NCBI GenBank assembly: GCA_029262635.1
Contig: JAJCZA010000017.1
Coordinates: 62,001 to 126,000 of the forward strand
Direction: 5' to 3'
Length of the DNA stretch: 64,000 nucleotides
DNA from: Vampirovibrionales bacterium
Lineage (GTDB): Bacteria > Cyanobacteriota > Vampirovibrionia > Vampirovibrionales > Vampirovibrionaceae
The stretch's first letter is position 1. Each line of letters opens with the position of its first letter. Below the pieces are notes generated by a model. The model saw nothing but the letters and a program-made list of their open reading frames with translations. It did not search any database and was not told where the DNA came from. Of this stretch, positions 8,441 through 16,250 are shown in pieces. The translations under genes and the position numbers were made by a program.

Positions 8441-8911
8441 ATGTTGAACTTGGTTGATTTCAAAACGTTCGATGATGAACGCTATGCACGTCACCTGGTA
8501 CTCAAAACCGATAATATGGAAATCCTGGTTGTCTGCTGGATGCCAGGGCAGGAAACGGTAGTGCACGGCCATGGCCCAACGGATGGGGTGGTTATTGTAC
8601 TGGAGGGAGAAATTCAAAACACGGATTATCATCCTGATGGCAAAGTGGTGACAGCCACCTACAAAAAAGGGGCCATTCTACATGCTCCCGTTGGTTTCCG
8701 GCACAAAATCGCAAACTGTTCGAGGGAGAAGTGTATTACGCTTCATATTTACTCCCCTCCTCTCGGAAAAGAATATTTGAATCCGGATTTGGGCTATTCC
8801 AATGAAGTGAAAGTGGAAGAAATTCAACTGCCCGACGAAGTGGTTCGTTATATGATGGCCTGTCCGAAAAGCCCGAACGAAGAAATTGGCGACCCAAGCT
8901 GTAGCATTTAA
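8441..8911 (+). CDS. Cysteine dioxygenase-like cupin
   Basis: This 156-residue cupin most resembles bacterial cysteine dioxygenases, which oxidise L-cysteine to cysteine sulfinate with a mononuclear Fe(II) held by three histidines. The likely ligands are H42 and H44 in VHGHGPTDG and H88 in GFRHKI. The barrel runs from about residue 25 to 110, with VIVLEGEI as the core strand. Related thiol dioxygenases (for example 3-mercaptopropionate dioxygenase) share this arrangement, so the exact thiol is uncertain. GTAGGAG lies 9 nt before the ATG. The next gene, a cysteine desulfurase, starts 14 bp after its stop. This makes a two-gene cysteine-handling operon likely and supports a cysteine substrate. 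Confidence 0.85.
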   Translation: MLNLVDFKTFDDERYARHLVLKTDNMEILVVCWMPGQETVVHGHGPTDGVVIVLEGEIQNTDYHPDGKVVTATYKKGAILHAPVGFRHKIANCSREKCITLHIYSPPLGKEYLNPDLGYSNEVKVEEIQLPDEVVRYMMACPKSPNEEIGDPSCSI

Positions 8912-8925
8912 TAGGAGCGAGTACC

Positions 8926-10095
8926 GTGTTTTATCTCGATAACAGTGCCACAACCTGGCCAAAACCTGACATTGTTTACACCACCATGGATTCTTCCTTT
9001 CGACAGATGTTTAGCCCGAAGCGTGGAACCTCTAGGGCTTCTCGCATGGGTGGTGCCAAACTGGATGAAGCCCGGCAGGCCATCGCTAATTTGTGTCATA
9101 TCCCTCACCCAAATCAGGTCTTTTTCACCTCAGGGGCTACTCATGCCTTGAATTTAGCCATTCAGTCCTTTCCCTGGAAGGCAGGCGATGGGGTGGTTAT
9201 GAGTGCTATCGAGCATCATGCGGTTTCTCGCCCTATCCGTAAAATGGCTCGGGAAAAAGGAATCCAGTTTTATATTGTGCCTTATACGGATGAGCTTCCG
9301 TTTGATCTAGCCGCTTACGAAGGCCTCTTGAAAAAGCATCCCAACATTCGTATGGTGGCCACCACCCATGCCAGCAATGTGATTGGGTCAATTCTCCCGA
9401 TTGAAGCCATTGGTCGTTTGGCCCATCAATATGACTCAGTTTATCTGGTGGATGCGGCTCAGACTGCAGGCGTATTTCCCATTGATGTCCAGGCCCAGAA
9501 TATTGATATTTTAGCGCTTCCGGGACACAAAAGCCTGTATGGCCCGCCAGGTGTCGGAGCGTTGTACCTGAATCCATCCCTCCAGCTCAATTCCTTTATG
9601 GAAGGCGGCACCGGAGGGGATTCTGGCAAGCATGATATGGCGTTTGAGGTGGAAGTTGGCACCATCCCCTTACCTCTTATCCTTGCCTTTGCTGAAGGCG
9701 TTAAATGGGTTCAGGAAAAAGGCATTGAGACCATTCATGCCCACGAAAAAGCCTTACTCGAACAACTTTTGTCGGGTTTAAACCAGCTGTCCGAGGTCAC
9801 GATTTACGGTCATCAACGTCCGGATGAAAAAACACCCGTTGTGTCCTTTACGGTTAGAGGGTACGAGCCTGAAATTCTTGGTGCTATTCTCTTTGATGAC
9901 TATGGCATCGCCTTGCGTTCAGGGTACCACTGCGCCCCCATGGCGCACGAAGCGATTGACACCTTAGGTAAAGGTGGAACCATCCGAGCCAGTATTGGCT
10001 ATTTCACGAAGGCGGAAGATATCACAGCCTTGCTTAGTGCTCTAAAAGAGGTGATCACTCAAAACTGCTCCGTTGATACAGCTAGTGTGGGCTAA
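8926..10095 (+). CDS. Cysteine desulfurase-family aminotransferase class V (SufS-like group)
   Basis: This 389-residue PLP enzyme should remove sulfur from cysteine to give alanine and a protein persulfide. The PLP lysine is K202 in LPGHKSLYGPPG, after the cofactor-binding VDAAQTAG. The probable catalytic cysteine is C336 in ALRSGYHCAPMAH, which has the RxGxHCA context of group II (SufS/CsdA) enzymes. The N-terminal MFYLDNSATTWPKP resembles the family of stand-alone desulfurases found outside isc/suf operons. The start is GTG, with TAGGAG 7-8 nt upstream. It follows the dioxygenase by 14 bp and ends at a bidirectional terminator. Together the pair could divide cysteine between sulfide supply and oxidation, which is inference. 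Confidence 0.88.
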   Translation: MFYLDNSATTWPKPDIVYTTMDSSFRQMFSPKRGTSRASRMGGAKLDEARQAIANLCHIPHPNQVFFTSGATHALNLAIQSFPWKAGDGVVMSAIEHHAVSRPIRKMAREKGIQFYIVPYTDELPFDLAAYEGLLKKHPNIRMVATTHASNVIGSILPIEAIGRLAHQYDSVYLVDAAQTAGVFPIDVQAQNIDILALPGHKSLYGPPGVGALYLNPSLQLNSFMEGGTGGDSGKHDMAFEVEVGTIPLPLILAFAEGVKWVQEKGIETIHAHEKALLEQLLSGLNQLSEVTIYGHQRPDEKTPVVSFTVRGYEPEILGAILFDDYGIALRSGYHCAPMAHEAIDTLGKGGTIRASIGYFTKAEDITALLSALKEVITQNCSVDTASVG

Positions 10096-10116
10096 TCTAA
10101 TTAATAAAAACTAAAA

Positions 10117-10155
10117 ATAAAAACCGGCTTACTTTAGTAACAAAGCCGGCTTTTA
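10117..10155. terminator. Bidirectional intrinsic terminator
   Basis: CCGGCTT (10124-10130) pairs with AAGCCGG (10143-10149). An A-tract lies on the left side and a T-tract on the right, so it can end both the desulfurase transcript on the plus strand and the convergent ferredoxin transcript. Confidence 0.8.
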
Positions 10156-10176
10156 TAAAGTTTTCAGATAAAAAGA

Positions 10177-10419
10177 CTAACCTGCGGTTTTTGTCGCATT
10201 CAGTTCAATATATTCTTGCATGTCATCAGGTACTTCTGAGTCCGGATAGATGGCACTAACCGGGCAAACGGGTTGACAGGCGCCACAGTCAATGCACTCA
10301 TCGGGATTGATGTAGAGCATCGGCTCACCGTCAAGTTCGATAATACAATCAACAGGACACACGCCAACACAGGCTTTATCTTTAACCCCTTTACAGGGTT
10401 CGGTAATTACGAATGGCAT
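10177..10419 (-). CDS. Seven-iron (3Fe-4S / 4Fe-4S) ferredoxin
   Basis: This 80-residue bacterial ferredoxin carries electrons. The first cluster region has the spacing C-x7-C-x3-CP (CKGVKDKACVGVCPVDC). The second is CIDCGACQPVCPVSA. That spacing is typical of ferredoxins with one [3Fe-4S] and one [4Fe-4S] cluster, as in FdxA. Compared with FdxA the central extra cysteine of the first motif (CxxC) is absent, which fits the 3Fe site. The C-terminal acidic tail (VPDDMQEYIE) is usual. Two ATGs occur in frame. The second, at 10419, is chosen because GGAGG lies 7 nt upstream, whereas it would be only 1 nt from the first. A promoter is visible at 10498-10525. Confidence 0.93.
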   Translation of the reverse strand: MPFVITEPCKGVKDKACVGVCPVDCIIELDGEPMLYINPDECIDCGACQPVCPVSAIYPDSEVPDDMQEYIELNATKTAG

Positions 10420-10497
10420 TAACATTCCTCCAATACAGAAACACGTTTATTATTGAGAATTTAATTTTTTAAGTTAAGTACAGACCTTCCAATAGAA

Positions 10498-10525
10498 ACT
10501 ATAGTATATAACCGGATTTTTTCAA
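10498..10525 (-). promoter_or_regulatory. Promoter of the ferredoxin gene
   Basis: Read on the minus strand, TTGAAA (10525-10520) and TATAGT (10503-10498) are separated by 16 bp. Each matches the sigma-70 consensus at four or five of six positions. The leader before the ATG would be about 70 nt. Confidence 0.55.
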
Positions 10526-10603
10526 TAGGTTTTGTCATAAAAATGAGACGAAAGGCTTAAACTTCTATCGTACAATAGGAGCAAAACTTGAGTTCTATAA
10601 TGA

Positions 10604-12010
10604 CTAAGCTTTTACAGGCCGTACTTTACTAGGCGTTTTAATTTCATCCAGCAGATGAGCCAGCTTGGGATCCCCCATAAGGGCCTTAGCATACTTCTTT
10701 CCATCTTCCACACCGGGTTGGTTGAAGGGGTCTATATTAAAGAGTCCGCCTGCAATCGCTGTTTGTACTTCAAGCAGATAGAGCAGTTGAGCAAAATGAT
10801 AGGCATCCACCTGAGGCAAGGTTAATGTGGTTGTAGGACGCTGGTTATGAGTCAGGCTGGCACGTGTCCCCTCAAATTCAGCATTGAGTAGTTGATGGAA
10901 AGGTTTGTCCGAAAGGTAACTCAAGGATTCCAGCTCCGGGAAAGCGTTTGGAATAACGAGTGACCGCTCCGGTTTTTCCACAACCACAAATGTGATGACC
11001 TTGTCATTGGGGCCGTGGTTAAACAGCTGAATTTGCGAATGCTGATCCGTTGCACCCACGGCCCGGACTGCCGTTGGGCCAACACAGACCTCATTCCCTT
11101 GCAAATCATGACGCTTCCCTAATGACTCGGCCCAAAGTTGGACGTACCAGTCGGAAACAGAACTGAGCGCATTGCTGTAAGGCATAAACACAGAGATCGG
11201 CTTGCCTTTTTGGTAGAGTAAATACTGAATAAGCGCCAGTTGTGCTGCCGGGTTTTGCTGAATATCCGGATTTTTAAGAATTGCATCCAGTTCTCGGACT
11301 CCCCGTTGAAGCGCCAGAATATCCACACCGCAAAGCGCAGCTGGAACCAGTCCGACGGCAGAAAAGATAGAGAAACGCCCTCCCACATCATCGGGTACTT
11401 CAAAAGTTTGATAGCCTTCTCTTTCAGCCAATGGGCGTAAAATGCCTTTTTCTTTATCCGTAATCGCAACCACATGATTGGGCGTGTTTTCTTTTCCCAG
11501 AGCTTCGTCCATTCGTTGTTTAAAGAGCATAAATGCGCTCATGGGTTCGGCGGTCGAGCCGGACTTACTAATAATTATTACCAGCGTGCGGTTAAAGTCC
11601 AAATGATCCAGCAGACCAGCAATCTGATCGCTATCTACGTTTTCAAGAAAATGATACCGTGGGTAGCCACCTCGTTTTTCCGGTGACGATAATTGGTTCC
11701 ACTGTGGATGGCGTAGCGCTTTCAGCAGAGCATACCCCCCAAGCGATGATCCTCCAATGCCTAGAATGACCAAGTCATCAAAATTCCCCTTAACTGACTG
11801 GGCGTAGTGATTAATGGAATGCGCCAACGGTTCGTCATATCCAAGATTAAGCCATTTTGTCCAATGACCAGGCTTATCTTTAGAAGCATACAGGTCCTTT
11901 ACAATCTCTTCAATTTTCAATGCGTGAGCGGCGTATTCTTTGTCCAAATCAAGACCATGTTCGGAGTCAATGACTTGAGTATCTACGTGGGAGGTCGTCA
12001 GTTGAATCAT
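10604..12010 (-). CDS. pgi: Glucose-6-phosphate isomerase
   Basis: This 468-residue enzyme interconverts glucose-6-phosphate and fructose-6-phosphate in glycolysis and gluconeogenesis. Family motifs are clear: VILGIGGSSLGGYALL (phosphate site), IIISKSGSTAEPMSAFML (PGI signature 1), DDVGGRFSIFSAVGLVPAAL, and GATDQHSQIQLFNHGPND with the catalytic His region. Its length resembles the shorter bacterial form (about 450 residues, as in Bacillus) rather than the 549-residue E. coli type. AAGGATGG lies about 9 nt before the ATG. It is transcribed away from the divergent methyltransferase gene, with a 120-bp spacer. Confidence 0.96.
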   Translation of the reverse strand: MIQLTTSHVDTQVIDSEHGLDLDKEYAAHALKIEEIVKDLYASKDKPGHWTKWLNLGYDEPLAHSINHYAQSVKGNFDDLVILGIGGSSLGGYALLKALRHPQWNQLSSPEKRGGYPRYHFLENVDSDQIAGLLDHLDFNRTLVIIISKSGSTAEPMSAFMLFKQRMDEALGKENTPNHVVAITDKEKGILRPLAEREGYQTFEVPDDVGGRFSIFSAVGLVPAALCGVDILALQRGVRELDAILKNPDIQQNPAAQLALIQYLLYQKGKPISVFMPYSNALSSVSDWYVQLWAESLGKRHDLQGNEVCVGPTAVRAVGATDQHSQIQLFNHGPNDKVITFVVVEKPERSLVIPNAFPELESLSYLSDKPFHQLLNAEFEGTRASLTHNQRPTTTLTLPQVDAYHFAQLLYLLEVQTAIAGGLFNIDPFNQPGVEDGKKYAKALMGDPKLAHLLDEIKTPSKVRPVKA

Positions 12011-12118
12011 AGGAAAACCATCCTTCTCTCAAAAGCGAGTAAACAACAGGGTAATTCAGGATTTCCCGATTTTACCTGAAAAGCGTTCAAGAAAAACCCC
12101 CGCTTTTTCAAGCCGTTT

Positions 12119-12124
12119 TATAAT
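12119..12124 (+). promoter_or_regulatory. -10 element placed 6 nt before a start codon
   Basis: A perfect TATAAT ends 6 nt before the ATG at 12131. A transcript from it would start at or very near the start codon. No clear -35 hexamer is seen at the normal spacing. Confidence 0.5.
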
Positions 12125-12130
12125 AGAAAC

Positions 12131-12760
12131 ATGACACCTTCGAAAAACACTCAAAAAACTGAAAAACGTGTGCTTCCGGCCACATTTTGGGAAGCCCACT
12201 ATGCTGAAAATACATTGCCATGGGATTTAGGTGAGCCTGCTTTACCGTTTGTCCAGCTTATGGCTAACCAAGCGACTAGTTTTCTCCCTGAAAAAATGGC
12301 TGTATTGGGCTGTGGTCAAGGCCATGACGCCGGGTTCTTTGGTAAGCTGGGATTCGACGTTACTGGCTTTGATTACACGATGGATGCCGTTATACGAGCT
12401 AAGGAAAGATATGGGGATATGGCTCAGTTTAACTGTATCGATATCTTTCAGCTCCCAGAACACTTGAGCAACACATTTGACTATGTTTTGGAGCACACCT
12501 GTCTTTGCGCCCTTCATCCGGATTTACGACCCGACTATGCGGCCCTTGTTCAGCGTCTTCTAAAACCGGGTGGGCAGCTTATTGCCCTGTTTTTTGTCCA
12601 TGGTCAACCCGGCGGCCCGCCGTATAATATAACCCTGGAAGAAATTCAGACTCTATTTTCCGGTGGCTTTAAATTAACAACCCTCGAACGGACTCCCCAC
12701 TCTCATGAAAGCCGAAAGGGGATGGAATATTTGGGGGTTTTTAAGAAAAAAGAGAGTTAA
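12131..12760 (+). CDS. Class I SAM methyltransferase, thiopurine methyltransferase-like
   Basis: This 209-residue methyltransferase opens with FWEAHYAENTLPWDLGEPALPF. The PWDLG-x-P region is characteristic of the TPMT and halide/thiol methyltransferase group. Motif I is VLGCGQGHDAGFFGKLGFDVTGFD, followed by an acidic loop at motif II and a post-motif LKPGGQLIALFF. Substrates in this family are often toxic thiols, halides or metalloids, so a detoxification role is plausible but not shown by sequence. No Shine-Dalgarno sequence precedes the ATG. Instead a TATAAT lies 6 nt upstream, suggesting a leaderless mRNA. It is divergent from pgi and ends before a 10-bp inverted repeat at 12776-12806. Confidence 0.8.
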   Translation: MTPSKNTQKTEKRVLPATFWEAHYAENTLPWDLGEPALPFVQLMANQATSFLPEKMAVLGCGQGHDAGFFGKLGFDVTGFDYTMDAVIRAKERYGDMAQFNCIDIFQLPEHLSNTFDYVLEHTCLCALHPDLRPDYAALVQRLLKPGGQLIALFFVHGQPGGPPYNITLEEIQTLFSGGFKLTTLERTPHSHESRKGMEYLGVFKKKES

Positions 12761-12775
12761 AGGTTCTCCTGTTTT

Positions 12776-12806
12776 TAATCCTCTTTCTCCTGCATGAAGA
12801 GGATTA
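12776..12806. repeat. Perfect 10-bp inverted repeat downstream of the methyltransferase gene
   Basis: TAATCCTCTT (12776-12785) and AAGAGGATTA (12797-12806) form a hairpin with an 11-nt loop. No T-tract follows on either strand, so it is not a classical terminator. It may stabilise the 3' end of the mRNA or bind a regulator. Confidence 0.55.
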
Positions 12807-12920
12807 GCCTAAAAGAAGGTCAATTGTTTGGCGTATGGGCAAACAAGCCCTGTTCCATTATGATAGAAGTCGAGAAGAGAAACGATGTGAGTTAGTTTGG
12901 GATTGTTGGGGACACCGACT

Positions 12921-13382
12921 TTGAGCATTAGCAAAGCCTTTTATGCATTTTATAACGAACTTATCCAGCAGGACTGTGCCCATTTACGGGTAAATATTAG
13001 CAAAAGTGCCTGCTTTTGTCCTGATTGCGGCTACAAAGTTAAGCTTCTTTGGGCGCAAGTTAAATGCCGAGGATGCAATTCACGGCGGGTACCTAAAAAA
13101 TCGTTTGACGGAAGCGTCAGTCCCCTGCATAAATATTGCCGCTATTGCGGTGCCGGAGATGTTCGCCTCGTCAAGAAAAACAAAATTGAAAGCCATGAAC
13201 TAGCCTATAGCGTGGCTTTAAAAGAAGTGGACTATACCGAAGAAAAGCGGAACGACAAAAAAATATCTGCCCATACCGGCTCGTCCACGGCCTCTGATTT
13301 TATCCGAATGTTCAATACCCGTTTCACGTCGCAGCCAACCGATATTCATGAGGGCGAAGTCATCCGAAAGCGATTTGCCTAG
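12921..13382 (+). CDS. Zinc-ribbon protein of unknown function
   Basis: The protein has about 153 residues and three CxxC pairs: CPDC, CRGC and YCRYC. These fall in the middle third (KSACFCPDCGYKV, VKCRGCNSRRV, HKYCRYCGAG), so one or two zinc ribbons are likely. The rest is basic and hydrophilic, with no membrane segment. I do not recognise the family. The start is uncertain: no ATG is available. TTG at 12921 is chosen because GGGGA lies 8 nt upstream; TTG codons from 12897 are alternatives. It is convergent with yggT, and a GC-rich 6-bp hairpin (13383-13397) lies just after the stop. Nucleic-acid or protein binding would suit a ribbon protein but is not demonstrated. Confidence 0.6.
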   Translation: MSISKAFYAFYNELIQQDCAHLRVNISKSACFCPDCGYKVKLLWAQVKCRGCNSRRVPKKSFDGSVSPLHKYCRYCGAGDVRLVKKNKIESHELAYSVALKEVDYTEEKRNDKKISAHTGSSTASDFIRMFNTRFTSQPTDIHEGEVIRKRFA

Positions 13383-13438
13383 GCCCGCGAAGCGGGCTCC
13401 ATTTAGGGCTGGAGACGTAACTTTTTATAGGGTCTTCT

Positions 13439-13723
13439 TTAAAACGGCAGTTGTGAATGGACGCCAAAAGCTTTTCCGATGATGCCTTGAAGGATTTGAA
13501 GCAGAATAAACAGAATAATCGGAGAGAAATCCAGCCCGCCAATGGAGGGAACGATCTGCCGAAAGGGCTTCATGGCCACTTCTGTGACTGAATGAAGTCC
13601 GGCCCAAGGTTGTTCATGCCAGTTGATTGCGGGAAACCACGACAATAAAATTCGGACAATCAGCAGTATGATAAACAGATCAATGGCCGTAATCAAAAAG
13701 AATCCAATGGCTTGTGGGTTCAT
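13439..13723 (-). CDS. YggT family membrane protein
   Basis: This 94-residue protein has two hydrophobic segments: about 7-29 (GFFLITAIDLFIILLIVRILL) and about 67-88 (SPIILFILLQILQGIIGKAF). Between them is the family pattern PFRQIVPSIGGLDFSPI. YggT proteins are inner-membrane proteins linked to cell division, chloroplast/cyanobacterial membrane organisation or ion homeostasis in various bacteria; none of these roles can be assigned here. AAAAGGA lies 6 nt before the ATG. It is downstream of mtnP on the same strand (51 bp) and may share its transcript. Confidence 0.88.
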   Translation of the reverse strand: MNPQAIGFFLITAIDLFIILLIVRILLSWFPAINWHEQPWAGLHSVTEVAMKPFRQIVPSIGGLDFSPIILFILLQILQGIIGKAFGVHSQLPF

Positions 13724-13774
13724 CCGGTGTCCTTTTTTTAAAACTTTATGAGAAGAGGGTGCTTAAATCGGCGC

Positions 13775-14611
13775 CTAGCCCATTCGAGCCCCTTCGAGAA
13801 CACGAGTAGAACCTGTTTCCAGCGTGTCTTTAGGCATGAGTTCAATCAGTTTGAAAAGCAGGTTGCGTAACTTGTCGTTATTCTCGGTAAAGACCTTGAT
13901 TACTTCCTCATGACTGACGGGAGCAACACCTTCCACGCCGGTATCGTAATCTGTAATCAGGGAAATATTCAAGGAACCCATCTCCAGTTCTTTTACCAGA
14001 TGCACTTCCGGGTATTGGGTCATGTTAATCACTTCCCAACCCTGATTGCGGAACCAGATGGATTCGGAACGGGTGCTGAAGCGAGGTCCCTGAATAACAA
14101 CCACGGTGCCTTTATCATGGCAGGTAATGCCACAAGCATCCGCCGCTTGTTTGGCCAGGTTTCTCAAGTCTTCATCAAACGGATCCGCCGCACTGACATG
14201 GGTGGTAATGGGGCCATCAAAAAAAGTGTCTAGCCGTCCACTGGTACGATCCACATATTGGTCACAAATCACAAATTCGCCCGGTTTCACGTGGGCCTGC
14301 AAACTGCCGGCGGCACACGGGCTAATGACCTTGGTAATGCCCAAAGATTTAAACGCCCATACATTAGCCCGGTAGTTTATTTTGTGAGGAGGCAAACGGT
14401 GATCCCGGCCATGGCGGGGCAAAAAAGCCACACGCTTGTTGGCAATGGTGCCAATGGTAATCGCGTCACTCGGGCAACCGTAGGGGGTTTCGATTTGAAC
14501 CGATTCTGGATCCGTTAAGAAATCATAAAAACCGGATCCCCCAAACACGCCTATTTCGGCTTTACGCTCGGTCAGTTGTTCGGGTGAATCAATAAAGTTA
14601 AAGGCTGGCAT
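13775..14611 (-). CDS. mtnP: S-methyl-5'-thioadenosine phosphorylase
   Basis: This 278-residue purine-nucleoside-phosphorylase-family enzyme splits methylthioadenosine into adenine and methylthioribose-1-phosphate, recycling the by-product of polyamine and other SAM-dependent syntheses. Visible motifs are GVFGGSGFYDFL (phosphate site), FLPRHGRDHRLPPHKINYRANVWA and SPCAAGSLQ. NMTQYPE is the purine-site region that in MTA phosphorylases reads NMT rather than GMT. The catalytic regions are intact. The ATG at 14611 is used, with GGGAG about 11 nt upstream; a TTG six codons earlier is less likely. The homologous 6-oxopurine phosphorylase remains a small possibility. Confidence 0.92.
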   Translation of the reverse strand: MPAFNFIDSPEQLTERKAEIGVFGGSGFYDFLTDPESVQIETPYGCPSDAITIGTIANKRVAFLPRHGRDHRLPPHKINYRANVWAFKSLGITKVISPCAAGSLQAHVKPGEFVICDQYVDRTSGRLDTFFDGPITTHVSAADPFDEDLRNLAKQAADACGITCHDKGTVVVIQGPRFSTRSESIWFRNQGWEVINMTQYPEVHLVKELEMGSLNISLITDYDTGVEGVAPVSHEEVIKVFTENNDKLRNLLFKLIELMPKDTLETGSTRVLEGARMG

Positions 14612-14816
14612 GGTCAAATCGTCTCCCAAAAGTTATGGTTAATAAACGTGAATAAACACACGGATCGCTCTCATTTCCGTAATACGGCTATGGTAGGCAA
14701 AAGCCAAACAGAATTCAAGCTAAGGGTAATATTATATTGCTCCCAATCCAACTAGCAATAAATAACATTGATGGTTTTTATACTGATTAGTAAGTCACCC
14801 AAAAGGAGTTTTTCTC

Positions 14817-15293
14817 ATGTTCCCCACAATTCACTTTGGCACTCAAAAACAGCTGATTCCACATCAATCCAAGACAATCGAAGGTGACGTTATTTCCAAA
14901 GGAAAGCCGATTGAAGGTTACCATAACGCAACTAGCCTGAACCCGCACCCTGCATTAAGTAAGCTGATAGCTGAAATAGACAAATTGGATATCCCCACCA
15001 TTCTTATTATGGGCTCCATCAACAGTCCTGATGGGCTAGATGAAAGCTTAACTCGACCACCGATTAAGGACAAAGACACGAGTGCTCAAGGCAAATTAAT
15101 TGGAAAAAACGAGCTTGATCTTGGATCTATCATGCTAGACATGGGTGAGATTGCAAGTAAAGGACTCTCTAATGAGGATATTAAGCAAATCGTTGATAGC
15201 ATGAAACAGAATGAATACATTGAAGGTGAAGCCGTTAGAATAGAAGAGTCTCCAAAATTGCCCTCTTCCAATAAACTGGATGAACAAGGATAA
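14817..15293 (+). CDS. Hypothetical protein with N-terminal FGTQ peptide
   Basis: This 158-residue acidic, soluble protein has no recognised domain. It begins MFPTIHFGTQKQL. The HFGTQ at residues 6-10 matches a short peptide also found near the N-termini of three unrelated proteins in this window. The remainder is Lys/Ile/Ser-rich and ends ESPKLPSSNKLDEQG. There is no membrane segment and no cysteine. AAAAGGAG precedes the ATG by 8 nt, so translation is well supported. Flanking gaps of 205 and 122 bp suggest a monocistronic gene. Function is unknown; lineage-specific genes of this kind are typical targets for surface or effector roles, but nothing here shows it. Confidence 0.65.
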   Translation: MFPTIHFGTQKQLIPHQSKTIEGDVISKGKPIEGYHNATSLNPHPALSKLIAEIDKLDIPTILIMGSINSPDGLDESLTRPPIKDKDTSAQGKLIGKNELDLGSIMLDMGEIASKGLSNEDIKQIVDSMKQNEYIEGEAVRIEESPKLPSSNKLDEQG

Positions 15294-15372
15294 TCGGCGT
15301 TTGTCATCGTTCGCTTTACTTTTGAACCTCTATTCAAACCGTCTATTTTCTATTTGAGTAAAGTCTTCGATT

Positions 15373-15398
15373 CGACTATTCTAATAATAGAATAATCG
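15373..15398. promoter_or_regulatory. 26-bp operator-like dyad upstream of the hemerythrin-cupin gene
   Basis: CGACTATTCTA (15373-15383) and TAGAATAATCG (15388-15398) form an 11-bp inverted repeat with one mismatch around a 4-bp centre. It ends 17 nt before the start codon at 15416. The dyad symmetry and position fit a dimeric repressor or activator site. It also contains AT-rich -10-like sequence. Confidence 0.5.
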
Positions 15399-15415
15399 TC
15401 ATGGAGGGCAACTTA

Positions 15416-16243
15416 ATGCCTGGAAAAATTCCACACGTTCAAACAGAAGCATGTGCCCGTCTAATTCAGGATCACCGGCACATGGAACAATTACTGGCGA
15501 ATCTGGAAAACGCTTTGGCGGAACCCGATCCCGATCGCCTTGTGGAAAAGGCAAAAAGGGTCATGGGTGAGGTTGAATCAGAGATCAATACCCATTTCGC
15601 TTGCGAGGAACAGGTCCTCTTTCCGGCGGTAGCACCCTATCACCCCATGGTATTGATGGAAGTTGAACATGACGAGTTAATTGCCCTGAAGGATAGTCTG
15701 CTGGCGTCGCTTCAAACAGATAAACCCACTTCAGAAACGCTGAATACAGTAAAAGATGTTGGCCAGCGCTTTATTCAGGAGATGCTGGATCACATGGGCC
15801 GGGAAAACAGCGGTATTTTTCCGACTTGTGAGCAGGCGCTATCCGATACAGAAAAAGAGGAAGTCATTGCGGGCATAGAGGCGATTCGAAGCCAAGCGCT
15901 CAAAACACCGACGCCTTCCATTACACGGCCTGATCGAACCTTTCAGTACTATTCACTGAACCTTTCGGACGATCCGCAAAGAAAAATTATGGCTCATCGG
16001 ATTTTTGATGACGCCATTCAGGAGTCAAAACACATTGTCATTCAGGCCGGTGAAGCTTTGGCTGAACACTGGGCACCGAAAAGAGCTCTGTTGATTTGCC
16101 TTCAGGGCGAAGCCGTTTTTTCCGCTAACGAGCAAAGCCAGCCCATGACACCGGGGACTATCATCGCCATGACACCCCAGCTTCGGCATGCGATTCAGGC
16201 TAAAACCCGGTGTGATATTTTATTACTTCTACAAAATGATTGA
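15416..16243 (+). CDS. Hemerythrin HHE domain protein with C-terminal cupin domain
   Basis: This 275-residue protein fuses two domains. Residues about 8-145 form a hemerythrin-like four-helix bundle with probable di-iron ligands H20, H60, E64, H85, H126 and E130. Residues about 190-275 look like a small cupin barrel (GEALAEHWAPKRALLICLQGEAVF ... MTPGTIIAMTPQLRHAI). Hemerythrin-like proteins bind O2 or NO or help repair iron centres under stress (for example RIC/YtfE). The added cupin suggests a second metal or ligand site. An ATG five codons upstream is possible, but GGAGGG 7-8 nt before 15416 decides for this start. A 26-bp dyad lies immediately upstream. The gene is convergent with uppP, 7 bp away. 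Confidence 0.82.
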   Translation: MPGKIPHVQTEACARLIQDHRHMEQLLANLENALAEPDPDRLVEKAKRVMGEVESEINTHFACEEQVLFPAVAPYHPMVLMEVEHDELIALKDSLLASLQTDKPTSETLNTVKDVGQRFIQEMLDHMGRENSGIFPTCEQALSDTEKEEVIAGIEAIRSQALKTPTPSITRPDRTFQYYSLNLSDDPQRKIMAHRIFDDAIQESKHIVIQAGEALAEHWAPKRALLICLQGEAVFSANEQSQPMTPGTIIAMTPQLRHAIQAKTRCDILLLLQND

Positions 16244-16250
16244 GACCTTC

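Noticed and set aside
13383-13397. GC-rich 6-bp hairpin between the zinc-ribbon gene and yggT as a terminator
   Set aside because: Stem is short, and no T-tract follows on either strand.
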